Shown here piece by piece: positions 6,244 to 7,207 of a stretch of 7,207 bases of DNA. Each line of letters starts with the position of its first letter. Position 1 is the first letter of the stretch. Where the stretch lies: contig NVWR01000001.1 in the NCBI GenBank assembly GCA_002746275.1, positions 527,603 to 534,809 on the forward strand, read 5' to 3'. The position numbers and the translations under genes were made by a program. The notes beneath the pieces are model-generated. The model saw only the letters and a list, made by a program, of their open reading frames with translations, made no database searches and was not told the origin of the DNA. The stretch is from Rhodobiaceae bacterium (GTDB lineage: Bacteria; Pseudomonadota; Alphaproteobacteria; Parvibaculales; Parvibaculaceae).

Positions 6244-6987
6244 GTGACCACACAGTTTGGTTCAAAATTTCCACAATTCTATATTACGGCTCCTTCCCGG
6301 TGCCCGTATCTGGAAGGTTGTTACGAGAAGAAAGTCTTCACCCACCTCATGGGCGAAAATGCGGACGTGCTCAACAACGCGCTCACCCACGGCGGGTTCC
6401 GGCGCAGCCAGAACATCGCCTACAAGCCCGCCTGTGATGAATGTTCAGCCTGCGTCTCTGTTCGTGTCCGGGTGGACCAGTTCATTGAGACAAAGTCCTT
6501 TCGGCGCATCATACGCGCGAACACCGACCTGATCCGTTCAATCACCGACGCCAACGCAACCGAAGAGCAGTTTGGCTTGCTCCGAACCTATCTCGACGAG
6601 CGCCATTCAGACGGGGGCATGTCGGACATGACCGCTCTCGACTTCGCCTCCATGGTTGAAGATACGCCCGTTGAGACGGCTGTGGTGGAATATCGAAGGC
6701 GCACAGATCTGGCCTCGGACGACAAGGGAGACCTTCTCGGCGTGGCATTGAGCGACCGCCTGGAAGACGGCCTATCGATGGTCTATTCGTTTTTTGATAC
6801 GTCCCAACCCTCCCGAAGCCTTGGAACCTACATGGTGCTCGACCACATCGTCAGAGCGCGGCAACTGGGGCTGCCTTACGTCTATCTTGGGTATTGGGTT
6901 AAGGGCTCGCCAAAAATGGCCTACAAAGCCCGTTTCAAACCAGTCGAGGGCCTGCGATCTGACGGATGGGCGCTCCTGGAAGAATAG
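6244..6987 (+). CDS. bpt: Aspartate/glutamate leucyltransferase (leucyl-tRNA--protein transferase Bpt)
   Basis: This 247-residue cytoplasmic enzyme moves leucine from Leu-tRNA to proteins whose first residue is Asp or Glu, creating an N-degron read by ClpS and degraded by ClpAP. The length is typical. The N-terminal ATE domain has [17 protein letters not shown] (19-35) and [20 protein letters not shown] (51-70). The C-terminal GNAT-like domain has [24 protein letters not shown] (177-200) and [19 protein letters not shown] (210-228), both strongly conserved. Bpt and eukaryotic arginyltransferase share this fold; the short bacterial form favours Bpt. Position 26 is Cys where I would expect a basic residue in many relatives, adding to the Cys20/64/67/70 set. 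GTG 6244 has only a weak AGGCAG upstream. The gene starts 27 nt after the permease stop, so shared transcription is likely. Confidence 0.95.
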   Translation: MTTQFGSKFPQFYITAPSRCPYLEGCYEKKVFTHLMGENADVLNNALTHGGFRRSQNIAYKPACDECSACVSVRVRVDQFIETKSFRRIIRANTDLIRSITDANATEEQFGLLRTYLDERHSDGGMSDMTALDFASMVEDTPVETAVVEYRRRTDLASDDKGDLLGVALSDRLEDGLSMVYSFFDTSQPSRSLGTYMVLDHIVRARQLGLPYVYLGYWVKGSPKMAYKARFKPVEGLRSDGWALLEE

Positions 6988-7053
6988 GCACAAGATCGTC
7001 CTCTTCTCCCGTCCAACTCCCCTTCAAACGCCTAAAATCTACGACCACCGGGA

Positions 7054-7081
7054 TTGCGTGTCGCCCGCCGCTGCCTATACT
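7054..7081 (+). promoter_or_regulatory. Predicted sigma-70-type promoter for the downstream Tat-signal gene
   Basis: TTGCGT (7054-7059), a 16-bp spacer, then TATACT (7076-7081) is a good -35/-10 pair. Transcription would start near 7088 and give a leader of about 80 nt before the ATG at 7170. GCCGC (7067-7071) and GCGGC (7083-7087) form an inverted repeat around the -10, which could be an operator or chance. Experimental support is absent. Confidence 0.45.
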
Positions 7082-7169
7082 GGCGGCCAGTTGGGGATCA
7101 AGCTTTCACGCGGATTTTAGACGAGAAATGCTGCAGGTCACTTGAGTAATTTTTGGGGAGTAGCTCAGC

Positions 7170-7207
7170 ATGAAAAGACGTTCCTTTTTGACAGGTGCTG
7201 GCGTGGC
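7170..7207 (+). CDS. Tat-exported protein, N-terminal fragment (gene runs off the right edge)
   Basis: The ATG at 7170 has a strong ribosome binding site, GGGGAG (7155-7160), 9 nt upstream. It opens a frame reading MKRRSFLTGAGV before the window ends. This is the N-region and start of the hydrophobic core of a twin-arginine signal: Arg3-Arg4 followed by Ser-Phe-Leu, the classic R-R-x-F-L pattern. The protein is therefore probably exported folded to the periplasm by the Tat system. Such N-termini are common in TRAP transporter solute-binding proteins and in cofactor-bearing periplasmic enzymes; twelve residues cannot separate these. A promoter-like element lies about 90 bp upstream, so this seems to begin a new transcription unit after bpt. 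Confidence 0.75.
   Translation, partial: MKRRSFLTGAGV

Noticed and set aside
6988..7053. Terminator or small gene after bpt
   Set aside because: No stem followed by a T-run and no start with a ribosome binding site can be seen in this stretch.

Overview
The window looks like chromosomal DNA from a flagellated alphaproteobacterium. Three things support this. The MotA/MotB pair has alphaproteobacterial-style sequences. The motA upstream region carries a near-consensus box for CtrA, the alphaproteobacterial cell-cycle and motility regulator. A bacterial leucyltransferase (Bpt) gene lies close to an RDD-family gene. Base composition is moderate and looks even throughout by eye (not counted). I see no insertion sequence, phage gene, CRISPR array, tRNA or rRNA, so I read this as core-genome DNA rather than a mobile island.

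Layout, left to right. On the minus strand at the left edge is the N-terminal part of an ExbB/TolQ/MotA-type proton channel subunit (1-287). Its 242-bp upstream gap is shared with a divergent MarR-family repressor (530-1042) and holds two perfect inverted repeats, one of which overlaps a plausible promoter for the channel gene. The MarR gene meets a minus-strand flavin reductase gene (1039-1518) tail to tail, sharing the four bases CTAG. A 312-bp gap follows and contains the CtrA-like box. Then come motA (1831-2697) and motB (2718-3668), the proton-driven stator of the flagellar motor. Next is a small RDD-family membrane protein (3754-4266), whose ribosome binding site falls inside a long inverted repeat. 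It is followed by an SLC13-type permease with two internal RCK_C/TrkA_C domains (4363-6216), preceded by a 14-bp perfect palindrome next to a promoter-like element. After that comes bpt (6244-6987), which attaches leucine to proteins with N-terminal Asp or Glu and marks them for ClpS/ClpAP degradation. The window ends inside a new gene starting at 7170, whose first residues are a twin-arginine (Tat) export signal, with a good sigma-70-like promoter upstream.

Functional groupings: motA and motB form one working unit. MarR and the flavin reductase recall regulator/reductase pairs of aromatic-compound monooxygenase systems, but no monooxygenase is present, so that link is only suggestive. The permease and bpt are 27 bp apart on the same strand and may be cotranscribed, with no obvious functional tie. 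I found no convincing undescribed multi-gene system. The points most worth a second look are regulatory: the CtrA-like box, the inverted repeat over the RDD ribosome binding site, and the palindromes before the permease and the channel gene.
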